From JAHFTY01 sp964584785 (lineage in GTDB: Bacteria > Acidobacteriota > Terriglobia > 20CM-2-55-15): a DNA stretch of 64,000 nt. Under the pieces are notes generated by a model, which was given only the letters and a program-made list of their open reading frames with translations, was not told where the DNA came from and made no database searches. The position numbers and the translations under genes are program-made. Of this stretch, positions 42,801 through 51,945 are shown in pieces (within the stretch, counting starts at the first letter, position 1; every line of letters begins with the position of its first letter). Location of the stretch: assembly GCA_964584785.1 (NCBI GenBank), contig CAZPBY010000001.1:1-64000 (forward strand), written 5' to 3'.

Positions 42801-44831
42801 GTAGTTTACACGCCCGCTGCGGATTACTTCGGTAGTGACACTTTCCGTTATACGGTAAAGGACAATGAAGGTTTGGCGTCGAGTGAAGCCACTGTTTCCA
42901 TCACCGTCAATCCGGTAAACGACGCTCCTGTAGCGGTCAACGATAGCTACTCTGTGCTTGAGGACGCCGTACTCGCCGTTAGTACCGGCGCGGGAGTGCT
43001 GGCCAATGACACGGACGTCGAGAACAACGCGCTATCGGCGATTCTGGTGTCGAACGCCGTCCACGGTACGCTGACATTGAATGCTAACGGTCGGTTTACT
43101 TATACGCCGGCGGCGAACTTCAATGGTTCAGACAGCTTCACCTATCGAGTGAGCGACGGCCAGGCCGCGAACAACTTGTCGAATATCGCGACGGTCAGTA
43201 TCCGGGTCGATTCCGTCAACGACGCGCCTGTGGGCAGTTCGAAAACCGTGACGACGCTCGCAAACACTCCGTACATCTTTAAAGCTGCCGATTTTCCAAT
43301 CTCCGATCCACAGGATACTCCGGCGAACAACCTCCTGGCAGTCCGTCTGAGCAGCCTTCCGCTGGCGGGTAGCCTGACAAACAACGGCACGACGGTGACG
43401 GTTGGACAGTTCATCACTCTCACCGATATCCAGGCCGGAAGGTTCCGGTTCACTCCAGCGCCCGATGCGGGCGGTGATGCCTACGCGACGTTTACCTTCC
43501 AGGTCCGGGATGACGGTGGAACGGCCAACGGTGGTATCGATGTCGATCCCACGGCCAAAACAATGACCATCAACGTCACACCCGTGAACCGCTCTCCTGT
43601 ATTCGCCCAGTTGTCTCTAACGCCGGTTATCTCGGAAAACGAGTCGGCCACGTTAACCGGCAGCTTCACGGATCCCGGCGACTCCGGAAGTCACACATTA
43701 AAGGTCAGCTGGGGTGAAGGATCGCCGCAAGTGATCCAGCTCGATCGGGGTGTCACAACTTTCCAGATCACGCATCAATACTTGGACGATGACCCCACCG
43801 GCACCGCATCCGACAGCTACAGAGTCGATGTCCGGATCATCGATGATCAAGGCCTTAGTGACGCAAGAACCCTGACCGTGACGGTCAATAACGTCGCGCC
43901 GGCTGTGTTGCTGAATGCGCCGGCAAGTGGTGTTCGCGGTCAGGAGCTGCAGTTTACGGCTAGCTTTACCGATCCCGGCACCTTAGACACACATCGCGTG
44001 AGCTGGGATTTCGGCGACGGCACGTTGATCGCCAGTCACTCGAGCAAGGATGCCGGTGCGCTGGCGCCGGAGCATGTCTACACTGCCTCCGGCACATATA
44101 GCGTGAAGGTCACCGTCGCCGACGACGACGGCGGAACAACGACGGTCACCAGGCAATTGGCCATCAAGGCCGCCGATCTTCAGACCGATCCATGCGATTC
44201 CACAGAGACCGCATTGGTTGTCGGGGGAACCAACGACCGCGACACTATTCGCTTCGTGCCACAGGGCAACGATGGTGACATCAAAGTGCTCATCAATGGC
44301 ACGTCCCAGGGCATATTTCATCCCACCGGCCGCATCATTGCGTACGGTCTCGGCGGAGATGACGATATTCAGGTAGCCGACAGCATCACGTTGCCCGCAG
44401 TCCTCTATGGAAACGATGGCGACGACCGGTTGCAGGGAGGAGGCGGACCGACCATCCTGCTGGGCGGAGCGGGCGATGACAACCTGAACGGCGGCAAGGG
44501 GCGAAATGTGATGATCGGCGGGTTCGGCAGCGACCGTCTGGTCGGCGGCGCCGGCGACGACATTCTGATCGGAGGCACGACGATTTACGACGACGATCAT
44601 CTGGCGCTTTGCGACATTCTGGATCAATGGAACCGTTCGGATCTGAGCTATGCCCAGCGCGTCGGGAATCTGAGCTCGGGAATCGCCGCTCTGACCCCGG
44701 CCTCCGTCTTCGATGATCAGTCCGCAAACACGTTGACCGGCAGCGCCGGCTCCGACTGGTTCTTTATCGGCGTCAAGGACAAAGTCACGGACTCCCATCC
44801 CTCTGAAACCGTGACGCCGTTGTTCTCCTGA
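27887..44831 (+). CDS. Giant multidomain metalloprotease-like surface protein (contains gap)
   Basis: Probably exported, at least about 5,700 residues. N-terminal motif LETLEDRCLLSG (LEPR-XLL type) is followed by a metzincin-like part with HESGHLLGYEH (H217) and a long beta-helix region with NxIxGTDxxG repeats (about 250-1270). A calcium-loop segment (DSDADGIADAWED...DVNGDGVISG) precedes a second metzincin with HELGHSLGLFH (H1573) and Met-turn SIMNY. Then come four Calx-beta domains (33.2-34.6 kb), three CSLREA-type starts each with beta-helix (34.6, 35.9, 37.4 kb), DUF11 repeats (39.2-40.3), a DUF4394-like part (40.3-41.0), cadherin-like repeats (41.1-43.6), PKD domains and a short RTX end. 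The 100-N gap changes the apparent frame; both sides are one gene. ATG 27887 has no clear ribosome site. Confidence 0.82.
41399..42659 (+). repeat. 369-bp cadherin-like tandem repeat array
   Basis: Near-identical units start at 41399 and 41768 (spacing 369) and, after the gap, at 42291, with the next domain 366-369 bases later. Each encodes TLEDTAYTFTxxDFGFSDPN to NGGIDLDPAPKTITINVTPV. High identity explains the assembly break. Confidence 0.88.
42060..42159. other. Assembly gap (100 N)
   Basis: Exactly 100 N, a placeholder. The last 54 bases before it align in register with the first bases after it, so the flanks are different copies of the same repeat position. A frame-compatible missing length is 315 plus a multiple of 369 bases. 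Confidence 0.95.
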
Positions 44832-44879
44832 GCCAGGCTAGGATGAGCGCGAATTCGCCTCTCTTGCATAAGATACAGC

Positions 44880-44900
44880 ACATCTTTTCCCTAATGAGCC
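44880..44900 (+). repeat. Shared 21-base element, copy 1
   Basis: This 21-base stretch (ending CCTAATGAGCC) lies 49 bases after the stop of the second giant gene. It matches 59466-59486 in 20 of 21 positions; that copy follows the stop of another large secreted-protein gene. No other copy was seen. Confidence 0.6.
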
Positions 44901-44920
44901 GATGCGGGCTCCCGCGAGCT

Positions 44921-45277
44921 TCAAACACCCGTCGCGCCGCGAATCTGTTCGACAGTAAACTGCGGGTTTTCAACTTCGATAATCAATTCCGAATATCGCT
45001 CGTCGTGAAGTTCAATAATGATGGTTTTTTCGGGATCGTGCACATCCCAAAACACCCGGCTGCCATGCTGAATGAAAGTTCCAGCCGTTATCACTCCCGG
45101 AAGATTAGTGCCGACCAACTTGATCCCGTGCCACCAACCACGCGCAGAATTGGGATCATGACGAACACTGCGAATATGCCGAAGCGGAATGTCGAGCTTC
45201 CCTCGGAAGGACCACAATTTGTCCATTCCGCAAACTTCCACGTGAAGTTGGTCGCCGGCAATTGAGATCTCAACCAT
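44921..45277 (-). CDS. Conserved hypothetical protein, 118 aa
   Basis: A soluble beta-rich protein of unknown function. Start ATG 45277 (MVEISIAGDQLHVEV) fits the pattern of known relatives; the open frame extends further only by crossing the divergent gene. The conserved core is KLWSFRGKLDIPLRHIRSV, then GWWHGIKLVGTNLPGVITAG, then FWDVHDPEKTIIIELHDERY, which looks like a small PH-like or barrel fold; the fold is inference. No signal or membrane segment. It is divergent from the amidohydrolase gene, 33 bases away, so their promoters must overlap coding sequence. Confidence 0.7.
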   Translation of the reverse strand: MVEISIAGDQLHVEVCGMDKLWSFRGKLDIPLRHIRSVRHDPNSARGWWHGIKLVGTNLPGVITAGTFIQHGSRVFWDVHDPEKTIIIELHDERYSELIIEVENPQFTVEQIRGATGV

Positions 45278-45310
45278 AGGGTTACCTGGGTCATAATAGC
45301 AATCCTTACC

Positions 45311-46333
45311 ATGAAAACCGGCTGCAAACTGCTTCCGATAGCTGTTCTGATCGGTTGCGCGTTCCTTTCCGGCGCTCGGGCTCAGGTTCCGGCTGTAACC
45401 GCGTACATCGAAACCCACACGCACTTTGATGAGAAGGATATCGATGGCTCAATCCGCTCCGCTCTTGCGGCTTTGGATCGCCAGAACGCGGCGAAGATTT
45501 TTTTTCAGATGCTGCCCGACACGTTTGATCATCCGGGACACTACGACGCCGAGGTGATCCTGCCGGCGGCAAAGAAGTATCCCGGCAAGCTCGCCGTACT
45601 TGGCGGCGGCGGTACATTGAATGCCATGATTCAACAATCGGTGGCCTCCGGTGATCGGAGTTCCGGGCTGCGAACGAAATTCAGGAACCGCGCCGAGGAG
45701 CTTCTTCGCGAAGGGATTGTCGGTTTTGGCGAAATGACAGCAGAACATTTCGACGGAACGACGCCTTATCAATATGCGCCGGCGGACCATCCGCTCTTTC
45801 TTCTGCTCGCCGACATTGCCGCGCAGCACGATGTTCCGATCGACCTTCACATGGAGGCAGTACCGGCCGAAATGCCGCTGCCGTCCGGACTGAAATCGCC
45901 GCCCAATCCGGCCCGGCTCCACGAAAACATCAAAGCATTTGAGCGTCTGCTTGCCCACAATCGCAGGGTTAAGATCATTTGGGCCCACTTTGGCGCGGAC
46001 GCGACGGGATACCGAACACCCGATCTTGCCCGCCGTCTCCTGAAGGCGCATTCCAATCTCTACATCGAGATCAAAGCGGATCCGTTGAATCCCGGCAAAA
46101 ACTATCCCCTCCTCGATGGCAAGATCAAACCGAACTGGCTGGAGCTTTATCAGGATTTCCCCGACCGCTTTATCATTGGAACCGATCAGCACTACCCTGA
46201 GCCACAGACTTCCGAGCAGCGTTGGCAAACCGTGGTCCTGCTCCTAAATCAACTTCCCGAAAACTTAAGACGCAAAATCGGAATGGAAAACGTTCTCCAC
46301 ATTTACGGCCGCGTAGCCGTGTCGCGAAACTAG
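45311..46333 (+). CDS. Secreted amidohydrolase-family protein
   Basis: Metal-dependent TIM-barrel hydrolase (amidohydrolase 2 type) with an N-terminal export signal (MKTGCKLLPIAVLIGCAFLSGARAQ; LIGC may act as a lipobox). Metal-site residues are visible in order: ETHTHFD with H36 and H38, a histidine in DLHMEA, another in IIWAHFGAD, and the late aspartate in FIIGTDQHY. The 340-aa length is usual. Substrate is unknown; relatives include decarboxylases and lactonases, and an exported form suggests a periplasmic small-molecule substrate. It stands alone on this strand and faces the HepT gene. Confidence 0.8.
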   Translation: MKTGCKLLPIAVLIGCAFLSGARAQVPAVTAYIETHTHFDEKDIDGSIRSALAALDRQNAAKIFFQMLPDTFDHPGHYDAEVILPAAKKYPGKLAVLGGGGTLNAMIQQSVASGDRSSGLRTKFRNRAEELLREGIVGFGEMTAEHFDGTTPYQYAPADHPLFLLLADIAAQHDVPIDLHMEAVPAEMPLPSGLKSPPNPARLHENIKAFERLLAHNRRVKIIWAHFGADATGYRTPDLARRLLKAHSNLYIEIKADPLNPGKNYPLLDGKIKPNWLELYQDFPDRFIIGTDQHYPEPQTSEQRWQTVVLLLNQLPENLRRKIGMENVLHIYGRVAVSRN

Positions 46334-46358
46334 ATCATCAGTGGGAAATAAAAAAAAC

Positions 46359-46805
46359 TCAAGAAGGCGGGGATTGAAGCATTTGTAACTCGATTTCTCG
46401 AACGCGCGTGACCAAGGCCTGATGCAGCTGATTCAGATTTGGAAGATGTTGGGGAAGATTGTTGAAAACTTCCTTAGCCATCTCTTCGCGGTACGTATGC
46501 GATGTCTTGTTTCCTTCTTCGAGCATATCGAGCCAGGCCGCTTCATTTTCGATCCAACGATTACGCCATGCCGTCGAGAAAGCGGACCGAGGCGATGAAC
46601 ATTCTTGTCCTTCGAGTCTGGCCGCGGCTTGTATCGCCTTCCACGCAAGCTCAAAGCTGAATTCAAAGCGCTGAATTGCCGCGTCCCGAACGAATTCGTC
46701 TTCAGGTTGCTTTAATACGTTATCGAAACGCCGGAGGGCTTTGTTCAAATCCGAAAGCAGCAGGTTGGCCTTCTTTAAAAGAAGATCCCTAGAGCTGTTC
46801 GGCAT
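46359..46805 (-). CDS. hepT: HI0074/HepT-type HEPN protein
   Basis: All-alpha substrate-binding or HEPN partner of a small nucleotidyltransferase. The sequence follows the HI0074 family: SDLNKALRRFDNVLKQ, RFEFSFELAWKAIQA, and GNKTSHTYREEMAKE near residues 105-120. In HEPN RNases the active motif is R-x4-6-H-x-Y; here H-T-Y is kept, but the preceding Arg of the usual RN is Gly, so RNase activity may be lost. ATG 46805 overlaps the nucleotidyltransferase gene by 17 bases; an ATG at 46838 is also in frame. The pair forms a MntA/HepT-type toxin-antitoxin unit by arrangement. Confidence 0.8.
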   Translation of the reverse strand: MPNSSRDLLLKKANLLLSDLNKALRRFDNVLKQPEDEFVRDAAIQRFEFSFELAWKAIQAAARLEGQECSSPRSAFSTAWRNRWIENEAAWLDMLEEGNKTSHTYREEMAKEVFNNLPQHLPNLNQLHQALVTRVREIELQMLQSPPS

Positions 46806-47103
46806 GCGAAAGCGCCTTTGTCTTGAACGATTCGTCAACCTGACTTAGGTCGACCACATCGAACGCGCGAAGCGTCCGCAGAGTTTCGAGCTCGTCCCGT
46901 ATTCTTTGGATAACGGCGCCGGGAACCGGCGCGGGACCGAGGATGCCCAGGTCGATATCGGAACATCGGTCCGCTGTCCCTGACGATTCCGAACCGAAAA
47001 TGAAAACGGAAAATTGTTGCGGATCGAGAAACCTTCCGACCACTTCGCGAATCGCCTGACGAAGAGCCGCGCCGGATAGAGCCGGCCGGGAATCATTGGA
47101 CAT
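46789..47103 (-). CDS. mntA: MntA-type nucleotidyltransferase
   Basis: Minimal nucleotidyltransferase, 104 aa, with FGSESSGTADRCSDIDLGIL (GS-x10-D-x-D signature) and the third acidic residue in FDVVDLSQV. In MntA/HepT pairs this protein adds AMP to the HEPN toxin and blocks it; that function is family knowledge. ATG 47103 is chosen because it begins the conserved part (MSNDSRPALS). The end overlaps the HepT gene, so translation is coupled. Confidence 0.83.
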   Translation of the reverse strand: MSNDSRPALSGAALRQAIREVVGRFLDPQQFSVFIFGSESSGTADRCSDIDLGILGPAPVPGAVIQRIRDELETLRTLRAFDVVDLSQVDESFKTKALSHAEQL

Positions 47104-47165
47104 GGAGTTATTGTAGTCCGGTATTCTCAGCACGCGGAAGCCGCGTGTGATTTCAAAGTCGGCGA

Positions 47166-49643
47166 CTACTCGTCGCGTAGCGCCACCAACGGATCGACTT
47201 TGGTTGCCCGCCGCGCCGGGATGTAGCAGGCCAGCAGAGCGACGACGGTAAGTAACAACGCCATCACGCCGAACGTCAGCGGGTCCGTCGGACTTACGCC
47301 GTAGAGCAAGTCCGCGATCAAGCGCGTCAGCGGAATCGCGCCCGCTGTTCCCAGCATGACACCCGTCAAAGCCGGCGTCATCCCCTGCTTGAGCATCAGG
47401 CGCAGAATGTGGCCCGCCTCGGCGCCCAACGCCATGCGGATGCCGAACTCGCGCGTGCTCTGGCTGACAGCGCAGGAGATCAGGCCGTAAAGGCCGACTA
47501 TCGTGATCAGGAGCGCGACAACGGCGAACAGAGAGATCAGCAGCGTGTTGAAACGCGGGGCGGCGAGCGTGCCGGCCAAATATTCATCGAGGGTACGGAA
47601 GCGAAAAACGGGCACGTCTTTGTTTAGCGCGCGCAGCTCGTCGCGCACGGCGTTGACGAGTGCGTGCGGGTCGCTCGCACTGCGAAGCACGCCCGCCATC
47701 GTTCCACTCGGCATCTGTGTCTGGGCGAAATAGATCTCGGCCGTCGGCTCGTCGCGCGGCCCGGCGTGCCTGGTATCGCCGCCGACGCCGACGATTTCGC
47801 GCATACGGGTAGCGCCGGCGGACGAGAAGCTCGGCTCGATGCGTTTGCCCAGCGGATCTTGGTTCGCGAAGAGGCGGCTGGCCAGTGTCTCGTTGACAAT
47901 CAGGACGGGCGGTGCGTTCAAATCGTCGCGCGCCGTGAACTCGCGCCCTTTGAGCAGTGGAATGCGCAGCGTGCGGAAGTAATCCATGCCGACGGCGTGA
48001 ATCAGAGCCATCGGCGCACGGCCTGGCTCTTCCGGGCGACCCTCGATTTTCAAACCTGTACTGGCGGCCCCATCACTCAGCGGCAGCGCGGAAGTGACGC
48101 TGACGCCGGTCACGCCCGGCAGCGACCTGAGGCGCTCTTCGACCCGTCGGAAGAAATCGGCAAACAGCTGCGGGCCTGCGTCCTGTCCGCCCAACGCATC
48201 GCTCGAGACCGACACGCCAACAGTCAAGACGTTTTCAATGTCGAAACCGAGACCGCTGCGTTGCAACCGCACCAGGCTCTGGACGAGCAACCCGCCGCCC
48301 AGGAGCAGCACAAGCGCGAGCGCGACTTCCAAAATCACCAGCAGACGGCGCGCGCCACTCGTCCGCGCGCCACCTCCCGCTCCACGCCCTCGTTCTTTAA
48401 GCGACTCGTTCAAGCTCACGCTCGAAGCGGCCAACGCTGGAGCGGTGCCAAAAAAAATTCCAGTCGCCAGCGAAACCAGGACGGTAAAAGCCAGGACGCG
48501 TGCGTCGAGCCGCGTGTCATGGATGCGAGCAATGCCTTCCGGGCTTAACGCCACCAGTACGTCTTTGCCCCACCAAGCCAGGAACAATCCCAGCGCGCCA
48601 CCGCTGAACGACAACAACAGGCTCTCCGTCAACAGTTGCCGGGCGATGCGCCAGCGGCTTCCGCCGAGCGCCAGACGGATGGTGATCTCCTTCTGCCGGA
48701 CGATGGCGCGTTCCAACAGCAGGTTCGCCACGTTGACGCAAGCGATCAGCAACACGCAGCCGACCGCCCCCAACATCAGTAACAAAGTCAGGCGCACGCC
48801 GCTCACCAGCGAAGCGAGCAGCGGCGTTACCGTGATTCCCTCGTCACGGTTGGCTTCGGGATATTGGGCTCTCAGATTAGCAGCGACGACACTCATCTCC
48901 GCTTGCGCCTGCACGAGCGCAACACCCGGCTTCAAGCGCGCGATGGTTCGCCAGACACGATAACCGCGCGACACCAGGATCGAGCCTTGATTGATGCTCT
49001 CGGCGTCGCTCGCAATCGAGGTCCAGATTTGAGTCGGCTGTGCTTCGATTGGGAAAGCGAATTGGGCTGGCATCACCGCGACGACGACGTAGTTCTGGCT
49101 GTTGAGTCTGAGTGCGCGTCCGACGATGTTGGGATCGCCGCTGAAATATTGCTGCCAGGCCTCCCAACTCAGAATTGCCGGGCGCCCTGCGCTCCCGCCA
49201 CCCGGTTGTTCATCCTCAGGCAGGAACACGCGCCCGAGCAGCGGCGCGGCCCGCAGCAGCTTGAAGAGGCTGTGGGTGACGACCGTGCCGCGTAGTCGCA
49301 CCGCCTCGCCCTGGCCCGTCAGCGTAAAGACACCGCTATAGTAAGCCGCCATGTCTTCAAAGACCGAGTTCTGCGCGCGCCAGTCCACAAAATTGCGGTA
49401 GGAAGTGTTGGACAGTCCCGCGCGGTTGCTCGGCTCGTTTTGCCCCACAGCTACCAACCGCTCCGCGTCATCAAAAGGCAAGGGACTGAGCAACACGGCG
49501 TTGACTACGCTAAAGAGTGCCGTGTTCGCGCCGATGCCGAGCGCCAACGTCAGGACAGCTATCAAAGTGAAGGCAGGTTTCTTTGACAGCATACGAGCGC
49601 CGTAGCGCAGATCTTGCCGGATTGTTGTGATCATCTCGTGCAT
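47166..49643 (-). CDS. ADOP-type MacB-like ABC permease
   Basis: An inner-membrane permease of the acidobacterial duplicated orphan permease family, 825 aa. It starts with the family's short prefix (IRQDLRYGARMLSKKPAFT) and a first transmembrane helix with LALGIGANTALFSVVNAVLL, then a large periplasmic MacB-like domain, a block of helices (about 270-420), a second periplasmic domain, and the last helices ending YIPARRATKVDPLVALRDE, the FtsX-like end motif. No ATPase gene adjoins, as usual for this family. ATG 49643 is used; ATG 49634 is equally possible. Substrate unknown. The family supports an acidobacterial origin. Confidence 0.9.
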   Translation of the reverse strand: MHEMITTIRQDLRYGARMLSKKPAFTLIAVLTLALGIGANTALFSVVNAVLLSPLPFDDAERLVAVGQNEPSNRAGLSNTSYRNFVDWRAQNSVFEDMAAYYSGVFTLTGQGEAVRLRGTVVTHSLFKLLRAAPLLGRVFLPEDEQPGGGSAGRPAILSWEAWQQYFSGDPNIVGRALRLNSQNYVVVAVMPAQFAFPIEAQPTQIWTSIASDAESINQGSILVSRGYRVWRTIARLKPGVALVQAQAEMSVVAANLRAQYPEANRDEGITVTPLLASLVSGVRLTLLLMLGAVGCVLLIACVNVANLLLERAIVRQKEITIRLALGGSRWRIARQLLTESLLLSFSGGALGLFLAWWGKDVLVALSPEGIARIHDTRLDARVLAFTVLVSLATGIFFGTAPALAASSVSLNESLKERGRGAGGGARTSGARRLLVILEVALALVLLLGGGLLVQSLVRLQRSGLGFDIENVLTVGVSVSSDALGGQDAGPQLFADFFRRVEERLRSLPGVTGVSVTSALPLSDGAASTGLKIEGRPEEPGRAPMALIHAVGMDYFRTLRIPLLKGREFTARDDLNAPPVLIVNETLASRLFANQDPLGKRIEPSFSSAGATRMREIVGVGGDTRHAGPRDEPTAEIYFAQTQMPSGTMAGVLRSASDPHALVNAVRDELRALNKDVPVFRFRTLDEYLAGTLAAPRFNTLLISLFAVVALLITIVGLYGLISCAVSQSTREFGIRMALGAEAGHILRLMLKQGMTPALTGVMLGTAGAIPLTRLIADLLYGVSPTDPLTFGVMALLLTVVALLACYIPARRATKVDPLVALRDE

Positions 49644-49777
49644 ATAACAAGCAGCGTGCCATTCTCACCTCGAGATATAGCTGTTTTGAAGTGTGGAACT
49701 TGTGCCGGGTTGACCGAGGTAACAAAAGCAGTCGGGTGTCCGCTTCTGGGATTGCCTTTCCCTAAATTACTTCAAGC

Positions 49778-49809
49778 GGTGGTTACGCTCGCTGCGCTCA
49801 CTAACCACC
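49778..49809. repeat. REP-like palindrome
   Basis: GGTGGTTA (49778-49785) and TAACCACC (49802-49809) are a perfect 8-bp inverted repeat with a loop containing GCTCGCTGCGCTC, as in many REP-like units. The rest of the 283-base interval before the antitoxin gene holds no gene. Confidence 0.55.
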
Positions 49810-49926
49810 ATCAGGCTACTCTCCGAGCAAACACAAGGGTTACGGATATTTCATCGAGTCGGCGATCAACCACTCCGTGATGACCGTACTTGTGGCAGAT
49901 TCGTGGCACGATGTTAGTATTGATGT

Positions 49927-50232
49927 ATGAGTAAACAACGTCTATCGGCGTCCGTCGACTCTGAGCTGATTGAAGCCGCTGAGAAGGCGGTTGCGCGAGG
50001 ACGCTCCGAAAGCGTCAGCGCCTGGGTTAACGAGGCGTTACGGCTCCGACTTGAGCAAGAGCGCCGGCTTGAAGCGCTCGCAACCTTCATATCTGCCTAT
50101 GAATCGGAATATGGAGAAATCACCCCGGAAGAAATGCAGAGAGCGGAGCGGCGCGCGCGAGCAACAGCAGTAGTCGTGCGAGGCGCGACCAGGAAACGGG
50201 CCATCGCGCCACGCCGGCGGAGGACGGGATGA
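49927..50232 (+). CDS. VapB-like ribbon-helix-helix antitoxin
   Basis: A 101-aa protein whose N-terminal 45 residues look like a ribbon-helix-helix DNA-binding domain (QRLSASVDSELIEAAEKAV...SVSAWVNEALRLRLE), followed by a toxin-binding part and a basic tail (RKRAIAPRRRRTG). It overlaps the PIN toxin gene by four bases (ATGA). It should bind and block the toxin and repress its own operon. ATG 49927 has no clear ribosome site and begins only a few bases after a possible -10 (TAGTAT, 49915-49920), so a very short leader is possible. Confidence 0.8.
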   Translation: MSKQRLSASVDSELIEAAEKAVARGRSESVSAWVNEALRLRLEQERRLEALATFISAYESEYGEITPEEMQRAERRARATAVVVRGATRKRAIAPRRRRTG

Positions 50233-50609
50233 GTCTCGTTTTGGACTGCGGCGCCCTTGTTGCGGTCGAGAAACGAGATCGCAACACAATCGCCCTAATT
50301 AAACAGGAACTGCTGCGCGGCCGGAGTCCGCTCACTCACGGCGGCGTTGTCGGTCAGGTCTGGCGCGGCGGCGCCGGCCGCCAAGCCAGCCTCGCTCGCC
50401 TGCTTCCCGCACTCGACATCGCCCCGCTTGACGATACGCTCGGAAGAAAGGCCGGCATTCTTCTCGGGCGCGCCCGAAGGCGTGACGTTATCGACGCCGC
50501 GTTGGTCCTCCTTGCGACGGATGGAGACTTCCTGTTGACATCCGATTCCAATGACATCAAGCCGCTTGCCACTCTTGCCGGACTTCACATCGACATTGTT
50601 CCAGTTTGA
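50229..50609 (+). CDS. VapC-like PIN-domain toxin
   Basis: Putative ribonuclease of the PIN domain family, 126 aa. The first acidic residue is D6 in LVLDCGAL, and the later acidic positions are in DVIDAALVLLA (D86/D89) and TSDSND (D106). The usual middle Glu is Gln in VGQVWRGG, which appears to be normal for this VapC subgroup. It is translationally coupled to the antitoxin gene. The target RNA cannot be told from sequence. Confidence 0.82.
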   Translation: MSLVLDCGALVAVEKRDRNTIALIKQELLRGRSPLTHGGVVGQVWRGGAGRQASLARLLPALDIAPLDDTLGRKAGILLGRARRRDVIDAALVLLATDGDFLLTSDSNDIKPLATLAGLHIDIVPV

Positions 50610-50620
50610 ATACATTGCGC

Positions 50621-50687
50621 AAAAAAGGACGAAGGAACAATTCGGCGTCGCTAAGCTCTCAGCGTTACCGAATATTCCTCCGTCCTG
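50621..50687 (-). terminator. Strong terminator for minus-strand gene fragment
   Basis: On the minus strand a stem of about 19 bp (AGGACGGAGGAATATTCGG with CCGAATTGTTCCTTCGTCCT; three mismatches) is followed by TTTTTT (50621-50626). It sits right after the stop of the 50697 fragment. Confidence 0.85.
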
Positions 50688-50696
50688 AATTCGAAC

Positions 50697-51945
50697 CTAC
50701 TTCTTCGCTACCACGTTATCGCCTTTGACGAGAGCGACGGGGTCGAAATTGACATCTGGGACCACCAGACCCGACGGGTTGACCAGCTTGAACCCCAACA
50801 GATCGTTCGTTCCGCCAGTGCCCTTGTCAATTATCCGGGCGATGAAGGAGTAGTTGCCGGTGACGAGGGTTTTCGTGCCGAAGGTCGCTTTTCCGGCAAG
50901 CTGCGCTTCGTTGCCGCCCGTGATCGGAATGACCGCCAGACCATCCAGCGCGTTGGCTTTTACGGTGTAGTCTCCGTCGGGCCGGTGCTCGACGTAGAGG
51001 AACGAGCCTTGTGCGGTACCATTCTTCAAGTACTTGACGGTACCTCCGAAATTGGCCTTGTTGCCGGTACCCGGATTGATGATCACTCCGCTTCCCGAAG
51101 CGTATCCGGCGCTGGGATCGAACACGGTAAAAGCGGTCGTCCCGGTCCCCGCGTAATAGTTTCCGCCGATGACGAACGCGACTTCATACACGTTGACCGC
51201 GGCGTTTGCCAATTTAAGTGTGAAGCACGTGGTCCGCGTTTGTCCGGAGCCTCCGCCCGAGAAGGTTACTGCAGACGGCGTGATCGCGCTCGCGCTGCCG
51301 GCTCCGACGGCGTTGATCTGTATTGTTGCTGCGTTGATCAGCGACGTATCGCCCGGGTTTCCGTCCGCAACTTCGGTGTCGAAGCACACTGGACTCGTTG
51401 TTCCCGACGCCGTTCCGCCGGCTGATGCAACCTGCATCGATACCGGGTTGGTCAGCTTCGGCACCGCCACTGCAACTTCGCGCTTCACCGTGATCGTGAA
51501 GCCCGCGGTGCTGGCTGCCGAACCGTCACTGACTTTTACGCTGATCACGTAAATTCCGGCGGCATCCAGCACCCTGCCATTGATCTGAGTGACCGGACCC
51601 CAGGCGCCCTGCGTCAAGCCATTAGGCAGGCCAGCCGTGACGGCGCCGCCGTCCTTTGTGTATGAAAATGCGGCAGACAGATTCGCGAAGGGAGTGTCGA
51701 CGTCGGATGACGTGATCGTCACCGTCTGAATCGAATCGGAATACAGAACTGTCTGTGTCGCGGGGCCAGCCGAAACAACCGGCGCATCGTTGACGGCTAC
51801 CACCTTGATCACCACGGTGGCCGTGTTCGATGTAAACGCGCCGTCGCTGGCCGTGAACGTGAATGCGTCGCCGCCGTTGTAGTTGGCATTGGGTGTGTAT
51901 GTAAGGACACCGCCGTTGAGCGAAAGAGAGCCGTGGGCCGGGGCC
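50697..51945 (-). pseudogene. 3' fragment of cadherin-like/post-COAP-1 protein gene
   Basis: The last approximately 415 codons of a secreted repeat protein. They contain one cadherin-like unit (HGSLSLNGGVLTYTPN, then VVAVNDAPVV), one Ig-like part and a C-terminal post-COAP-1-like domain (GSGVIINPGTGNKANFGGTV). No start, signal peptide or ribosome site is present; the frame begins inside the broken ADOP gene at about 51945. Its own terminator is intact. The C-terminal domain resembles the end of the 54611-59464 product, so the missing part may have been a similar gene. Confidence 0.75.
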
